This document shows positions 6,638 to 14,021 of a stretch of DNA of 32,101 bases, piece after piece. Made by a program: the position numbers and the translations under genes. This DNA is from Candidatus Intestinimonas stercoravium (GTDB lineage Bacteria; Bacillota; Clostridia; Oscillospirales; Oscillospiraceae), in assembly GCA_019117605.1 (NCBI GenBank), contig DWZK01000130.1, forward strand, positions 1-32,101, read 5' to 3'. The notes under the pieces are model-generated. The model searched no databases, was not told where the DNA came from, and saw only the letters and a list, made by a program, of their open reading frames with translations. The first letter of the stretch is position 1; the number at the start of each line of letters is the position of its first letter.

Positions 6638-7056
6638 AAAAGACTTCTATCCGCTGGCCCCTGGCGGTCGCTCTGCTGGGCTGCGCCCTGTTCGCCGCCG
6701 GGGGGATCGGCCGGATGGCCTTCGACCTGGAGCTGCCCGCCTATGTGCTCCTGGCGGCGGGCTGCGCCCTCTTCGGGGGCGGGCTGGGGGACGTCCTCCG
6801 GCGGCTGGCCCTCCGAAGCGACCCGCAGCTGGCCAAGGAGGTAGCCATCGAGGAGGGGGACGAGCGGAACGTGTCCATCGCCAACGCCGCCAAGGCCAAG
6901 GCCTTCGACGCCATGCTGCTGGTATACCCGCCCCTGCTGCTGGTGCTGGCGCTGGCGGGAGTGGAGATCCTGCCCCTGCTGCTGGTGGCGGCGGCCTACC
7001 TCTTCACCGTCGGGGTGAGCATCTACTGGCAGGCCCGCTACCGCCGGGAGGGATGA
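6634..7056 (+). CDS. Four-helix membrane protein paired with HTH regulator
   Basis: 140 residues. Two N-terminal membrane helices (about 8-28 and 35-55) are followed by a cytoplasmic loop with EEGDERNVSIANAAKAKAFD and two more helices (about 91-110 and 112-130). The 'DERN...AKAKA' loop is typical of membrane proteins that accompany small XRE regulators (DUF2178-like or similar); the exact family is uncertain. The GTG start overlaps the stop of the HTH gene by 4 bp. The function is unknown. It ends at a shared terminator. Confidence 0.85.
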   Translation: MKKTSIRWPLAVALLGCALFAAGGIGRMAFDLELPAYVLLAAGCALFGGGLGDVLRRLALRSDPQLAKEVAIEEGDERNVSIANAAKAKAFDAMLLVYPPLLLVLALAGVEILPLLLVAAAYLFTVGVSIYWQARYRREG

Positions 7057-7058
7057 AA

Positions 7059-7102
7059 AGAGCGCCCGCCCTCTGGAGAGAGATCCAGAGGGCGGGCGCT
7101 CT
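7059..7102. terminator. Shared terminator, HTH operon and yhaN-like gene
   Basis: Perfect 19-bp stem (AGAGCGCCCGCCCTCTGGA and complement) with a 6-nt loop, immediately after one stop codon and 14 bp from the convergent one. The minus strand continues TTTTC, a short U-tract. Confidence 0.8.
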
Positions 7103-7115
7103 CGCTTTGCTGCGA

Positions 7116-9314
7116 TCAGCCCCGGGCGGCCAGCAGGGCCTTCTCCCGGCTGTGGCAGGTGAAGAGGAGGATCTGCCGGTCCCGGGAGAGCGCCTGGAGG
7201 AGCTCCAGGGCCAGGGCGGCCCGCTGGTCGTCGAAGTTGGCCAGGGTGTCGTCCAGCACCAGGGGGGCGGGGTCCTCCGCCGGGAGGGCCAGCTCGCACA
7301 CCGCCAGGCGCACGGCCAGGTAGAGCTGGTCCACCGTGCCCTGGGACAGGGAGAGGGCCCGGTGGGGGAGGACGGCCCCCGCCTCCCGGGCGGAGGCGTC
7401 CAGCTCCCGGGTGAGGGAGACGGCGTCGTACTTCCCGCCGGTGAGGGCGGAGAAGAGCTCTCCCGCCCGCCGGTCCAGGGCGGGGGAGAAGCGGGCGCGG
7501 AGCTGCTCATTGGCCTGTCCCAGGACCTCCAGGGCGGCGGACAGGGCCCTGTGCTCCAGGCGGCGCTGTTCCAGCTGGGCCTCCAGCGCCTCCCGGCGGG
7601 CCTCCAGCTCCACCGGGTCCCCCAGGGCGGAGCGCTGTCCCTGGATGTGGGCCAGCTCCGCCTGGAGGCGGGAGAGCTCCCCGGATACGGCGGAGAGAGC
7701 GGCGGCGGTCTGCTGGGCCGTGTGGGGAGAGGGGGGCGGGGCGGTCTCGGGCGCCTCGCCCTGGGGGGCGGGGAGGGAGGCGGCCAGCTTCTCCGCCCCC
7801 TCCAGCCGGACCCGGGCGGTGGAGAGCCGCTCGCCGTAGGAGAGGGCACGGGACAGGGCGGCGGAGACCCCGAACTGGTCCCGCACCGTGGGGGCGAAGG
7901 GCCGGACGAAGTCCAGCAGCTGCCGCCACAGCGCCTCCCGCCGGGCAGTGAGGCCGGCGATGGAGCTCTCCACCGCCTCCGCCCCCCGGCGTGCCTCCTC
8001 CACGGACACCCACTTCTCCCGGTAGGCGTTGGCCCGGGCCAGGATGTCGTCGGGGTAGTCCGCCCCGTACCGCGCCAGGAGCTGGGCCCGCTCCCGGAGG
8101 CGGCGGCCCTTGGACCGCCGGGCGGCGAGCAGGAAGCACGCCCCTCCCGCCGCCCCCAGGCCGGCGGCGGCCAGGAAGAGGAGCTGCCCGGAGAAGGCCG
8201 CCGCCCCGCCGAAGCACAGGGCGGCCAGGAGCAGGAGGGCGCCGCTCACCGTGGGGACGGCCTCCTTCCCCTTCTCCAGCTCCCGGGCCCGGGCGGCGTC
8301 GCCGCTGGCCTGCTGCCAGGCCTGGTCCGGCCCCATGTCGGGGAAGAGGGGGTCCCGGGCGGCCTCTTCCGCCCGGTCCACCGCCTCCCGGGCGGGGCCA
8401 CGCTGGTTCTGGGCCTCCTTGATGTTGGCCTCCAGGGTCTTCAGGTAGGCCAGGTCCTCCTGGGCGGAGCGGAGGGCCTCCTTGGAGGGCAGGGGGCCCG
8501 CCTCTCCCTCCAGCCGCTCCACCTCCGCCCGGGCCTCGGCCAGACCGGCGGCGGCGGAGCGGTGCTGCTCCGCCTGGAACCAGAGCTGCCGGGCCCGCTG
8601 GGCGGCGTGCTCCGCCTCCAGGGACGCCTTGCGGCGCTCCAGCTCCTCCACCTGGACCTGGGCCTCCGCCGCCCGGCGGAGGGTGTGGGTGGTGAGGGAG
8701 AGCTGGCGCTCCACCTCCTCCAGCTCCCCCTCCAGCCTGGGGATGAGGCCGGTCTGGTTGTGCCTGCGGCGGTTGAGCCAGCCCCGGAGGGCCTTCTCCG
8801 CCTCGGTGTAGGAGACGGTCTCCTCCCCCGAGGACACCAGGGCGGCGATCCGGCGCTCCAGCTCCGGGTCCCCGTCCACGGCCGCCCCGGACTGGCCCAC
8901 GAAGGCGCTGCGCTGGAACACCTCCCGGCTCACCCCCAGGAGGACCTGGCCGCAGTTCTCCCCGGTGAGGCCGGGCACCGGCTCGTTGGTGTCGGCGTAC
9001 ACCGCCTGGAACCCCCCGAAGGGGGAGGCCCCCTTGGGGGAGCGGCGGAGGATCAGGTCCCGCCCTCCCCAGGTGAGGAGCATCTCCCCCGCCATGGGGG
9101 AGCCGGACCAGGGCTGATAGCGGTTCTTCTCCGCCAGGGCGGTGCGGGTGTCCCGCTCCCGGGTGGGGATGCCGTAGAACATGGCCCGGAGGAAGGCGCA
9201 CCAGGTGGACTTGCCCCCCTCGTTGGGGAGCTCCAGCACGTTGAGCCCCTCGCGGAGCTCCAGGACCTCCCCCTCCAGGCGGCCGAAGGTGGCGGTCATC
9301 TTCTTGATCTTCAT
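7116..9314 (-). CDS. yhaN: YhaN-like AAA/SMC-type ATPase with internal membrane helices
   Basis: 732 residues. Walker A variant LPNEGGKST at 29-37, a long coiled-coil region rich in E, A, R and L, an ABC-type signature LSQGTVDQLYLAVRLA from 656 and Walker B APLVLDDTLANFDD around 683-696: the SbcC/Rad50-like pattern. Two hydrophobic segments (about 357-398) interrupt the coiled coil, as in YhaN proteins, suggesting the complex is anchored to the membrane. The ATG at 9314 overlaps the stop of the upstream nuclease gene (ATGA), so the subunits are coupled. Role inferred: ATPase partner of the YhaO-like nuclease in DNA processing or repair. It is extremely GC-rich, like its neighbours. Confidence 0.88.
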   Translation of the reverse strand: MKIKKMTATFGRLEGEVLELREGLNVLELPNEGGKSTWCAFLRAMFYGIPTRERDTRTALAEKNRYQPWSGSPMAGEMLLTWGGRDLILRRSPKGASPFGGFQAVYADTNEPVPGLTGENCGQVLLGVSREVFQRSAFVGQSGAAVDGDPELERRIAALVSSGEETVSYTEAEKALRGWLNRRRHNQTGLIPRLEGELEEVERQLSLTTHTLRRAAEAQVQVEELERRKASLEAEHAAQRARQLWFQAEQHRSAAAGLAEARAEVERLEGEAGPLPSKEALRSAQEDLAYLKTLEANIKEAQNQRGPAREAVDRAEEAARDPLFPDMGPDQAWQQASGDAARARELEKGKEAVPTVSGALLLLAALCFGGAAAFSGQLLFLAAAGLGAAGGACFLLAARRSKGRRLRERAQLLARYGADYPDDILARANAYREKWVSVEEARRGAEAVESSIAGLTARREALWRQLLDFVRPFAPTVRDQFGVSAALSRALSYGERLSTARVRLEGAEKLAASLPAPQGEAPETAPPPSPHTAQQTAAALSAVSGELSRLQAELAHIQGQRSALGDPVELEARREALEAQLEQRRLEHRALSAALEVLGQANEQLRARFSPALDRRAGELFSALTGGKYDAVSLTRELDASAREAGAVLPHRALSLSQGTVDQLYLAVRLAVCELALPAEDPAPLVLDDTLANFDDQRAALALELLQALSRDRQILLFTCHSREKALLAARG

Positions 9315-10411
9315 GGCAGCGGCTCCTCTCTGTGCTCCAGGGCGGCAAGGCCGAAGCGCACCGCCAGCTCCAGGACCTCCCGCTCCTCCCCGCTCCCGGC
9401 CCCGGCCAGCCGCTCCCGCATAGAGCGGAGGAAGAGGCCGGTGAGGGTGTCCTCCTCCGCCCGGTCCCACAGGTCCCGGCGGATGGAGGTCCGGTCCCGG
9501 AGCTCCAGGTGGTAGCAGCGGGGGGCGGCCAGGGCGGTGAGGGCGGTCAGGTCCACCCCCTCCTCCCCGGTCTCTCCGGTGAGGATCACCCGCAGGATGT
9601 CCTTTTCGCAGCTCTCCGGCAGGGCGGAGAGCAGAGCCTCCGCCGGGTCGCGGCCGGTGACGTCCGCCTCCAGCACCTGATAGCGCCGGGCGGCCAGGGG
9701 CAGGAACTGGGCCTCCGCCCCGCCGCCGGCGTCCAGCTCAATCCAGAGGCAGCCCTTGTCTCCGGTCTCGTCGAAGCCCCGGCCCTCGGGGCAGCCGGGA
9801 TAGGCCCACCAGGTCTCCCCCTCCCGCTGGAGGCCGGAGCAGGCGTGCACATGGCCCAGGGCCAGGTAGCTGAGGCCCGAGGCGGCGATGTCCTCCCGGG
9901 GGATGGGGCAGTAGCGGCCCGCCCCGTCCACCTCCCCGTGGAGGACGCCGATCCGGTACCGGGGTCCCGGCTCTGCCTGGGATCCGGAGAGGGGACAGTC
10001 CTCCCGGGCGGGGCCGGTGAAGGCGGCCCCGTAGACGGCGCAGTCCAGGCTGGGCAGATCTACCCGCTCCAGGGCGGGGGAGGTGAAGATGTGGACGTTC
10101 TCCGGCCAGGTGAGGGCGGTGTAGGGGGACCGGACCCCGTAGAAGTCGTGGTTGCCCGGGGCGATGAACACGGGGCAGCCGGTCTGGCCCAGGCTGCGGC
10201 AGAGGGCCTGGGTGGTCTCGGCATAGGTGTCGGCGCTGTCGAACAGGTCGCCGGAGAGGACCAGCAGGTCCGCCCCCCGGCTCCGGGCCAGGCCGGTCAG
10301 GCGCTCGATCAGCTCCCGCTGTTCCTCCCGGCGCTGCCGGGCCTTCTCCGCGGGCAGAGAGGTGAAGGGGGCGTCCAGATGCAGGTCCGCCCCGTGGAGG
10401 ATGTGCAGCAT
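9311..10411 (-). CDS. yhaO: YhaO/SbcD-like metallophosphoesterase (DNA repair exonuclease)
   Basis: 366 residues. Calcineurin-like phosphoesterase motifs are in order: GADLHLD (8-14), VLSGDLFD (about 51-58), APGNHDF, GVLHGEVDG and GHVHA. Together these form the two-metal site of Mre11/SbcD nucleases. The C-terminal third is the less conserved capping and ATPase-binding region. It is encoded directly before its ATPase partner with a 4-bp overlap and 31 bp after ymdB. AAAGGAG lies 13 nt before ATG, a long but usable spacing. The complex probably acts on DNA ends; this follows from family membership. Confidence 0.92.
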   Translation of the reverse strand: MLHILHGADLHLDAPFTSLPAEKARQRREEQRELIERLTGLARSRGADLLVLSGDLFDSADTYAETTQALCRSLGQTGCPVFIAPGNHDFYGVRSPYTALTWPENVHIFTSPALERVDLPSLDCAVYGAAFTGPAREDCPLSGSQAEPGPRYRIGVLHGEVDGAGRYCPIPREDIAASGLSYLALGHVHACSGLQREGETWWAYPGCPEGRGFDETGDKGCLWIELDAGGGAEAQFLPLAARRYQVLEADVTGRDPAEALLSALPESCEKDILRVILTGETGEEGVDLTALTALAAPRCYHLELRDRTSIRRDLWDRAEEDTLTGLFLRSMRERLAGAGSGEEREVLELAVRFGLAALEHREEPLP

Positions 10412-10442
10412 AGTGGCGGCAGGGCTCCTTTCGGTGGGAAGA

Positions 10443-11222
10443 TCACTCGGCGATGTCCAGCCGGGTCACGGACAGGCAGCGGCGGGCGTCGGTGTCGATG
10501 GAGAACACCGCCCCCTCCAGCTTGCAGGGGCCGTCGGCGGGCTCGAACCGCATGGGGAGGCCCCCCAGGAAGCGGTTCATGGCCTGGAAGGGCCGCATCC
10601 CCAGCACGGACTGGGCGGGCCCGGTCATGCCCAGGTCGGTGAGGAAGCCGGTGCCCCTGGGCAGGACCTGCCCGTCGGCGGTGGGCACATGGGTGTGGGT
10701 GCCCCACAGGGCCTGGACCCGGCCGTCCAGATACCAGCCCAGGGCCCCCTTCTCACTGGTGGCCTCGGCGTGGAAATCCACCGCCCAGATGTCCGCGTCG
10801 TGGTGCCGGAGCAGCCGGTCGGCGGTGGTGAAGGGGTTGTCCGGGTTGGGGTCCATCTCGGTGCGGCCGATCAGGCTCAGCACCCCGATCCGCAGGCCAC
10901 GGGGCCCCTCATACACCCCGATCCCCCGGCCGGGCACCCGGGAGGAGAAGTTGGCCGGGCGGAGGAGCCAGGGGGACTCGTCCATGATGTTGCGGATCTG
11001 GATGCGGTTCCAGGTGTGGTTGCCCAGGGTCACCACATCCGCCCCCGCGTCGTAGATGTCCTTGGCCTGCCGGGGCAGGATCCCCAGCCCGGAGGCGTTC
11101 TCCCCGTTGACCACGGTGAAATGGATGTCATGGAGCTTTTGCAGGGAGCGCAGGTGGCGGCACAGGAACTCCACGCCCTGCTCCCCCACCACGTCGCCCA
11201 CGGCGAACAGATTCAAGATCAT
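10443..11222 (-). CDS. ymdB: YmdB-family metallophosphoesterase
   Basis: 259 residues, the usual length for the YmdB (TIGR00282) family, characterised in Bacillus as a cyclic-nucleotide phosphodiesterase that affects motile versus biofilm cell states. Motifs: GDVVGEQG (residues 9-16), VVNGENASGLG, TLGNHTWN (metal-binding Asn-His), DFHAEATSEK and GTHTHVPTADG. It starts at ATG 11222 after GGGAGAGAG. It is first in a likely operon with the YhaO/YhaN pair, 31 bp apart with no terminator between. The pairing of two unrelated metallophosphoesterases in one operon is worth noting. Confidence 0.95.
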   Translation of the reverse strand: MILNLFAVGDVVGEQGVEFLCRHLRSLQKLHDIHFTVVNGENASGLGILPRQAKDIYDAGADVVTLGNHTWNRIQIRNIMDESPWLLRPANFSSRVPGRGIGVYEGPRGLRIGVLSLIGRTEMDPNPDNPFTTADRLLRHHDADIWAVDFHAEATSEKGALGWYLDGRVQALWGTHTHVPTADGQVLPRGTGFLTDLGMTGPAQSVLGMRPFQAMNRFLGGLPMRFEPADGPCKLEGAVFSIDTDARRCLSVTRLDIAE

Positions 11223-11260
11223 AGATTGCTCTCTCCCTTTTTCAAACCAGCATACGCTCT

Positions 11261-11289
11261 ATTATACTGTCTGCGGGGCCGGGCCGCAA
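11261..11289 (-). promoter_or_regulatory. Sigma-A promoter of the ymdB operon
   Basis: On the minus strand TTGCGG, a 17-bp spacer and TATAAT, 39 bp before the ymdB start. Confidence 0.8.
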
Positions 11290-11328
11290 GTGCGCACCGG
11301 GCCGGGGGGCTTTTTTCGGCGCATCCCC

Positions 11329-11377
11329 TTGACAAACCGGGGGGAGAGGGTATAATAGGGCAGTAACTGTCATGACA
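11329..11377 (+). promoter_or_regulatory. Sigma-A promoter and palindrome of the PTS EIIC gene
   Basis: TTGACA (11329-11334), a 16-bp spacer and TATAAT (11351-11356). A 10-bp perfect palindrome TGTCATGACA (11368-11377) lies just past the expected start point and could be an operator. The promoter call is firm; the operator is a guess. Confidence 0.8.
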
Positions 11378-11406
11378 CCTATCACGACTTATGGGAGGGC
11401 AAGCCC

Positions 11407-12471
11407 ATGGGACATATCAAGGACTTCCTGGCCAGGAAGGACATCGTCATCTCCGCCAAGCGCTACGGCATCGACGCCCTGGGGGCCATGGCCCAGGGGC
11501 TCTTCTGCTCCCTGCTGATCGGCACGATCCTCAAGACCCTGGGGCAGCAGACCGGGACAGCGCTGCTCACCGAGATCGGGGGCTATGCCTCCGCCATGGC
11601 CGGCCCCGCCATGGCCGCCGCCATCGGCTGGGCCCTGAACGCCCCGCCCCTGGTGCTCTTCTCCCTGGTGACGGTGGGCTGGGCCGCCAATGAGCTGGGA
11701 GGCGCGGGAGGGCCCCTGGCGGTGCTCTTCATCGCCATCCTGGCCGCAGAGGCGGGGAAAGCGGTGTCCAAGGAGACGAAGGTGGATATCCTGGTGACCC
11801 CTCTGGTCACCATCTGCGTGGGGGTGGGCCTGTCGGCCTGGTGGGCCCCCGCCATCGGAGCGGCTGCCTCCGCCGTGGGGGGCATCATCGAGTGGGCCAC
11901 CGTGCTCCAGCCCTTCTGGATGGGGATCCTGGTGTCGGTGGTGGTGGGGATCGCCCTCACCCTGCCGATCTCCTCGGCGGCGATCTGTGCCGCCCTGGGC
12001 CTCACCGGCCTGGCCGGAGGGGCGGCGGTGGCCGGCTGCTGCGCCAATATGGTGGGCTTCGCCGTCCTCTCCTTCCGGGAGAACCGGTGGGGCGGTCTGG
12101 TGAGCCAGGGCCTGGGCACCTCCATGCTCCAGATGCCCAACATCGTCCGCGATCCCCGGATCTGGCTGCCCGCCATCCTCACCTCCGCAGTCACCGGGCC
12201 CCTGGCCACCTGCGTGTTCCACCTGGAGATGAACGACCCCGCCGGGGGCGTGGCCTCGGGCATGGGCACCTGCGGCCTGGTGGGCCAGATCGGGGTGTAC
12301 AGCGGCTGGGTGGCCGACGTGGCCAGCGGAGCCAAGGCCGCCATCACCCCCTTCGACTGGGCGGGGCTGCTCCTCATCTCCTTCCTCCTGCCGGGGGCCC
12401 TCTGCTGGCTCTTCGGCCTGTTCTTCCGGCGCATCGGCTGGATCCGGGAGGGGGCCCTGAAGCTGGAGTGA
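11407..12471 (+). CDS. PTS EIIC-type sugar permease (PfoR-like family)
   Basis: 354 residues with about nine or ten hydrophobic segments and conserved polar loops such as SAKRYGIDALGAMAQGLF near the N terminus and TCVFHLEMNDPAGGVASGMG near the C terminus. This is the PTS_EIIC_2 family (formerly PfoR), predicted membrane permeases related to phosphotransferase IIC subunits. No IIA or IIB gene is adjacent, so phosphotransfer, if any, needs partners elsewhere. The substrate is unknown. The ATG follows GGGAGGG. It has its own promoter and terminator. Confidence 0.88.
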   Translation: MGHIKDFLARKDIVISAKRYGIDALGAMAQGLFCSLLIGTILKTLGQQTGTALLTEIGGYASAMAGPAMAAAIGWALNAPPLVLFSLVTVGWAANELGGAGGPLAVLFIAILAAEAGKAVSKETKVDILVTPLVTICVGVGLSAWWAPAIGAAASAVGGIIEWATVLQPFWMGILVSVVVGIALTLPISSAAICAALGLTGLAGGAAVAGCCANMVGFAVLSFRENRWGGLVSQGLGTSMLQMPNIVRDPRIWLPAILTSAVTGPLATCVFHLEMNDPAGGVASGMGTCGLVGQIGVYSGWVADVASGAKAAITPFDWAGLLLISFLLPGALCWLFGLFFRRIGWIREGALKLE

Positions 12472-12493
12472 CGGGATGCCCGTCCAAACGCAA

Positions 12494-12528
12494 AAACGCT
12501 CCCGCGCCATGACGGCGCGGGAGCGTTT
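12494..12528. terminator. Shared terminator, PTS EIIC gene and serA
   Basis: Perfect 15-bp stem (AAACGCTCCCGCGCC and complement) with a 5-nt loop between convergent stops. The minus strand ends GTTTTTGCGTTT, a fair U-tract for serA. Confidence 0.88.
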
Positions 12529-12557
12529 CGCTGTCTGATAGGGCCGGTCGGCGGGGC

Positions 12558-13727
12558 TCAGTGCCGCAGCACCCGGACCCGGAGCACGCCGCCGATGGCG
12601 CGGATGGCGTCGGCCACCGCGTCCCCCACGCGGCTGTCAACGTCCACCACGGTGTAGGCGTAGCTGCCCTTGGATTTGTTGGTGAGGTTGGCCACGTTCA
12701 CCTGGTCCTGGGAGAGGACGGTGGTGATGGAGGCCAGCATGCTGGGCACGTTCCGGTGGATGACACAGATCCGGGTCTCTCCGGACCAGGGCTGCTCCAG
12801 GTCGGGCAGGTTCACCGAATTGCGGATGTTCCCCGTCTCCAGATAGTCCCGGAGCTCCTGGGCGGCCATGACGGCACAGTTCTCCTCGCTCTCCGGGCTG
12901 GAGGCCCCCAGGTGGGGGATGGGCACCACGTTCCTGGCCTGGGCCAGGGCGTTGTCGGGGAAGTCGGTGACATAGCGGGCCACCTTGCCGCTCTCCAGGG
13001 CGGCGAGCAGGTCCTCCTCCATCACCAGCCCGCCCCGGGCCAGGTTGACCAGCCGCACGCCGGGCCGCATCTGGTCGAAGGCGGCGGCGTTGAGCATCCC
13101 CTTGGTGTCCTTGTTCTGGGGGACATGGATGGTGATGTAGTCGCAGCTCTTGTAGAGGGTGGGCAGGTCGGTGACGTGGTGGACCATCCGGGACAGGGAG
13201 AGGGCGGCGTCCACCGACAGGTAGGGGTCGTATCCATAGACGTTCATCCCCAGCTTGGTGGCGATGTTGGCCACCTGGACGCCGATGGCGCCCAGGCCGA
13301 TCACGCCCAGGTTCTTCCCCGCGATCTCGGGGCCCACGAACTGGCTCTTGCCCTTCTCCACCACGGCGGTCACGTCGGCGCCGGCGGCGGCCTGGGCCTT
13401 CACCCACTCCACGCCGCCCACCACGTCCCGGGAGGCCAGCAGCAGGGCGCACACCACCAGCTCCTTCACCGCGTTGGCGTTGGCGCCGGGGGTGTTGAAC
13501 ACCACGATGCCGCTCTCGGAGCAGCGGTCGATGGGGATGTTGTTGGTGCCCGCCCCCGCCCGGGCGATCGCCCGCAGGGCGGGGGGGAACTGATACTCCA
13601 GCATGTCGGCGGAGCGCACCAGCACGCCGTCCTCGTTCTCCACCGCCTCAGAGACGGAGAAGCGGGCGGCGTCCAGCACCGCCAGGCCGGTGGGGGATAT
13701 CTTGTTCATCGTCTTGATGCGAAACAT
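12558..13727 (-). CDS. serA: D-3-phosphoglycerate dehydrogenase with ACT domain
   Basis: 389 residues, the short SerA form. It catalyses the first step of serine synthesis, oxidising 3-phosphoglycerate with NAD. Substrate domain: AGAGTNNIP and FNTPGANANAVKELV. Rossmann domain: VIGLGAIG, then NLARGG (Arg) and PHLGASSPESEEN (catalytic His). The C-terminal ACT domain (RICVIHRNVPSMLASITTVL onward) is the usual site of serine feedback. The start at 13727 is the ATG in CATATG, 8 nt after GGAGGG; the in-frame ATG at 13742 is upstream of that site. It follows serC in an operon; the gap contains the tail duplication and hairpin core described separately. Confidence 0.97.
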   Translation of the reverse strand: MFRIKTMNKISPTGLAVLDAARFSVSEAVENEDGVLVRSADMLEYQFPPALRAIARAGAGTNNIPIDRCSESGIVVFNTPGANANAVKELVVCALLLASRDVVGGVEWVKAQAAAGADVTAVVEKGKSQFVGPEIAGKNLGVIGLGAIGVQVANIATKLGMNVYGYDPYLSVDAALSLSRMVHHVTDLPTLYKSCDYITIHVPQNKDTKGMLNAAAFDQMRPGVRLVNLARGGLVMEEDLLAALESGKVARYVTDFPDNALAQARNVVPIPHLGASSPESEENCAVMAAQELRDYLETGNIRNSVNLPDLEQPWSGETRICVIHRNVPSMLASITTVLSQDQVNVANLTNKSKGSYAYTVVDVDSRVGDAVADAIRAIGGVLRVRVLRH

Positions 13728-13756
13728 ATGCTTTCCCTCCAAGATGTTCTTTGATA

Positions 13757-13830
13757 GCGCGGGGCCCTGCGGAGGAGCTCTGCTCCCGGTCAGTCGTTCT
13801 TATCGAACGCCTTGATGAAGCCGCAGAGCT
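13757..13830 (-). repeat. Direct repeat copy B: displaced serC tail
   Basis: This 74-bp segment matches 13948-14021 at 73 of 74 positions. It contains 41 nt of the serC 3' end with a stop (13790-13792) plus 33 nt beyond it, including the small hairpin GGAGC AGA GCTCC. The single change turns the last codon from AAC (Asn) to GAC (Asp). It is not translated as part of a gene. It lies between the hairpin core and serA, whose start is 62 nt beyond its stop codon. Confidence 0.95.
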
Positions 13831-13947
13831 CCCCCCGGAAAGGCGGGCCTTTCCGGGGCCCCGCAGGGCGATCGCACATCCTCGGGGCAGAGACTGCCCC
13901 TGCGGCAAGGTCCGGGGGACCTTGTACGGCCTGACGGCCGTCCCGCG
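13831..13947 (-). other. Structured ~120-nt core element, copy 1 (serC-serA gap)
   Basis: 117 nt between two copies of the serC tail. Read in the serC direction it has four adjacent perfect hairpins: ACGGCC/GGCCGT (13926-13941), CAAGGTCC/GGACCTTG (13906-13924), GGGGCAG/CTGCCCC (13884-13900) and an 11-bp CCCCGGAAAGG/CCTTTCCGGGG (13833-13858). The last is followed by GG and then tail copy B. It aligns end to end with 31181-31302. Shared blocks: GTCAGGC, CGCAGGGGCA, TGCCCCGAG, GTGC, and GGGG before the last CCCC...GGGG helix. No coding potential is evident. It is probably a small mobile or structured RNA element; function unknown. Confidence 0.75.
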
Positions 13948-14021
13948 GCGCGGGGCCCTGCGGAGGAGCTCTGCTCCCGGTCAGTTGTTCTTATCGAACG
14001 CCTTGATGAAGCCGCAGAGCT
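13948..14021 (-). repeat. Direct repeat copy A: functional serC tail
   Basis: The copy that forms the real end of serC (13981-14021) plus 33 nt downstream. It matches 13757-13830 with one mismatch at 13986. The near identity indicates a recent duplication. Confidence 0.95.

Noticed and set aside
5183..7056. A glycopeptide-resistance (van) cluster around the VanR-like gene
   Set aside because: No VanS, VanH, ligase or VanX-like gene is present; the neighbours are a small membrane protein, tRNAs and an HTH pair.
6618..9515. A very long open frame (965 codons) on the plus strand opposite the YhaN-like gene, with similar long frames opposite serA, tatD and others
   Set aside because: In GC-rich DNA the antisense frames lack stops. 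The composition is repetitive Gly/Ala/Pro/Arg without domains, whereas the opposite strand encodes clear protein families with ribosome sites.
11281..11320. GC-rich stretch followed by TTTTTT between ymdB and the PTS gene, suggesting a terminator
   Set aside because: The GC-rich parts (CCGGGCC twice) are direct, not inverted, repeats, and no transcript on the plus strand needs ending there; it lies between divergent promoters.
13831..13947. A CRISPR array or simple REP pair in the hairpin-rich gap
   Set aside because: The hairpins are all different in sequence and length, with no regular repeat-spacer period.
13757..14021. A diversity-generating retroelement (template/variable repeats with a hairpin) as the cause of the serC tail duplication
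   Set aside because: There is no reverse transcriptase or accessory gene in the window, the repeats differ at only one base with no adenine-specific pattern, and serC is a housekeeping enzyme.
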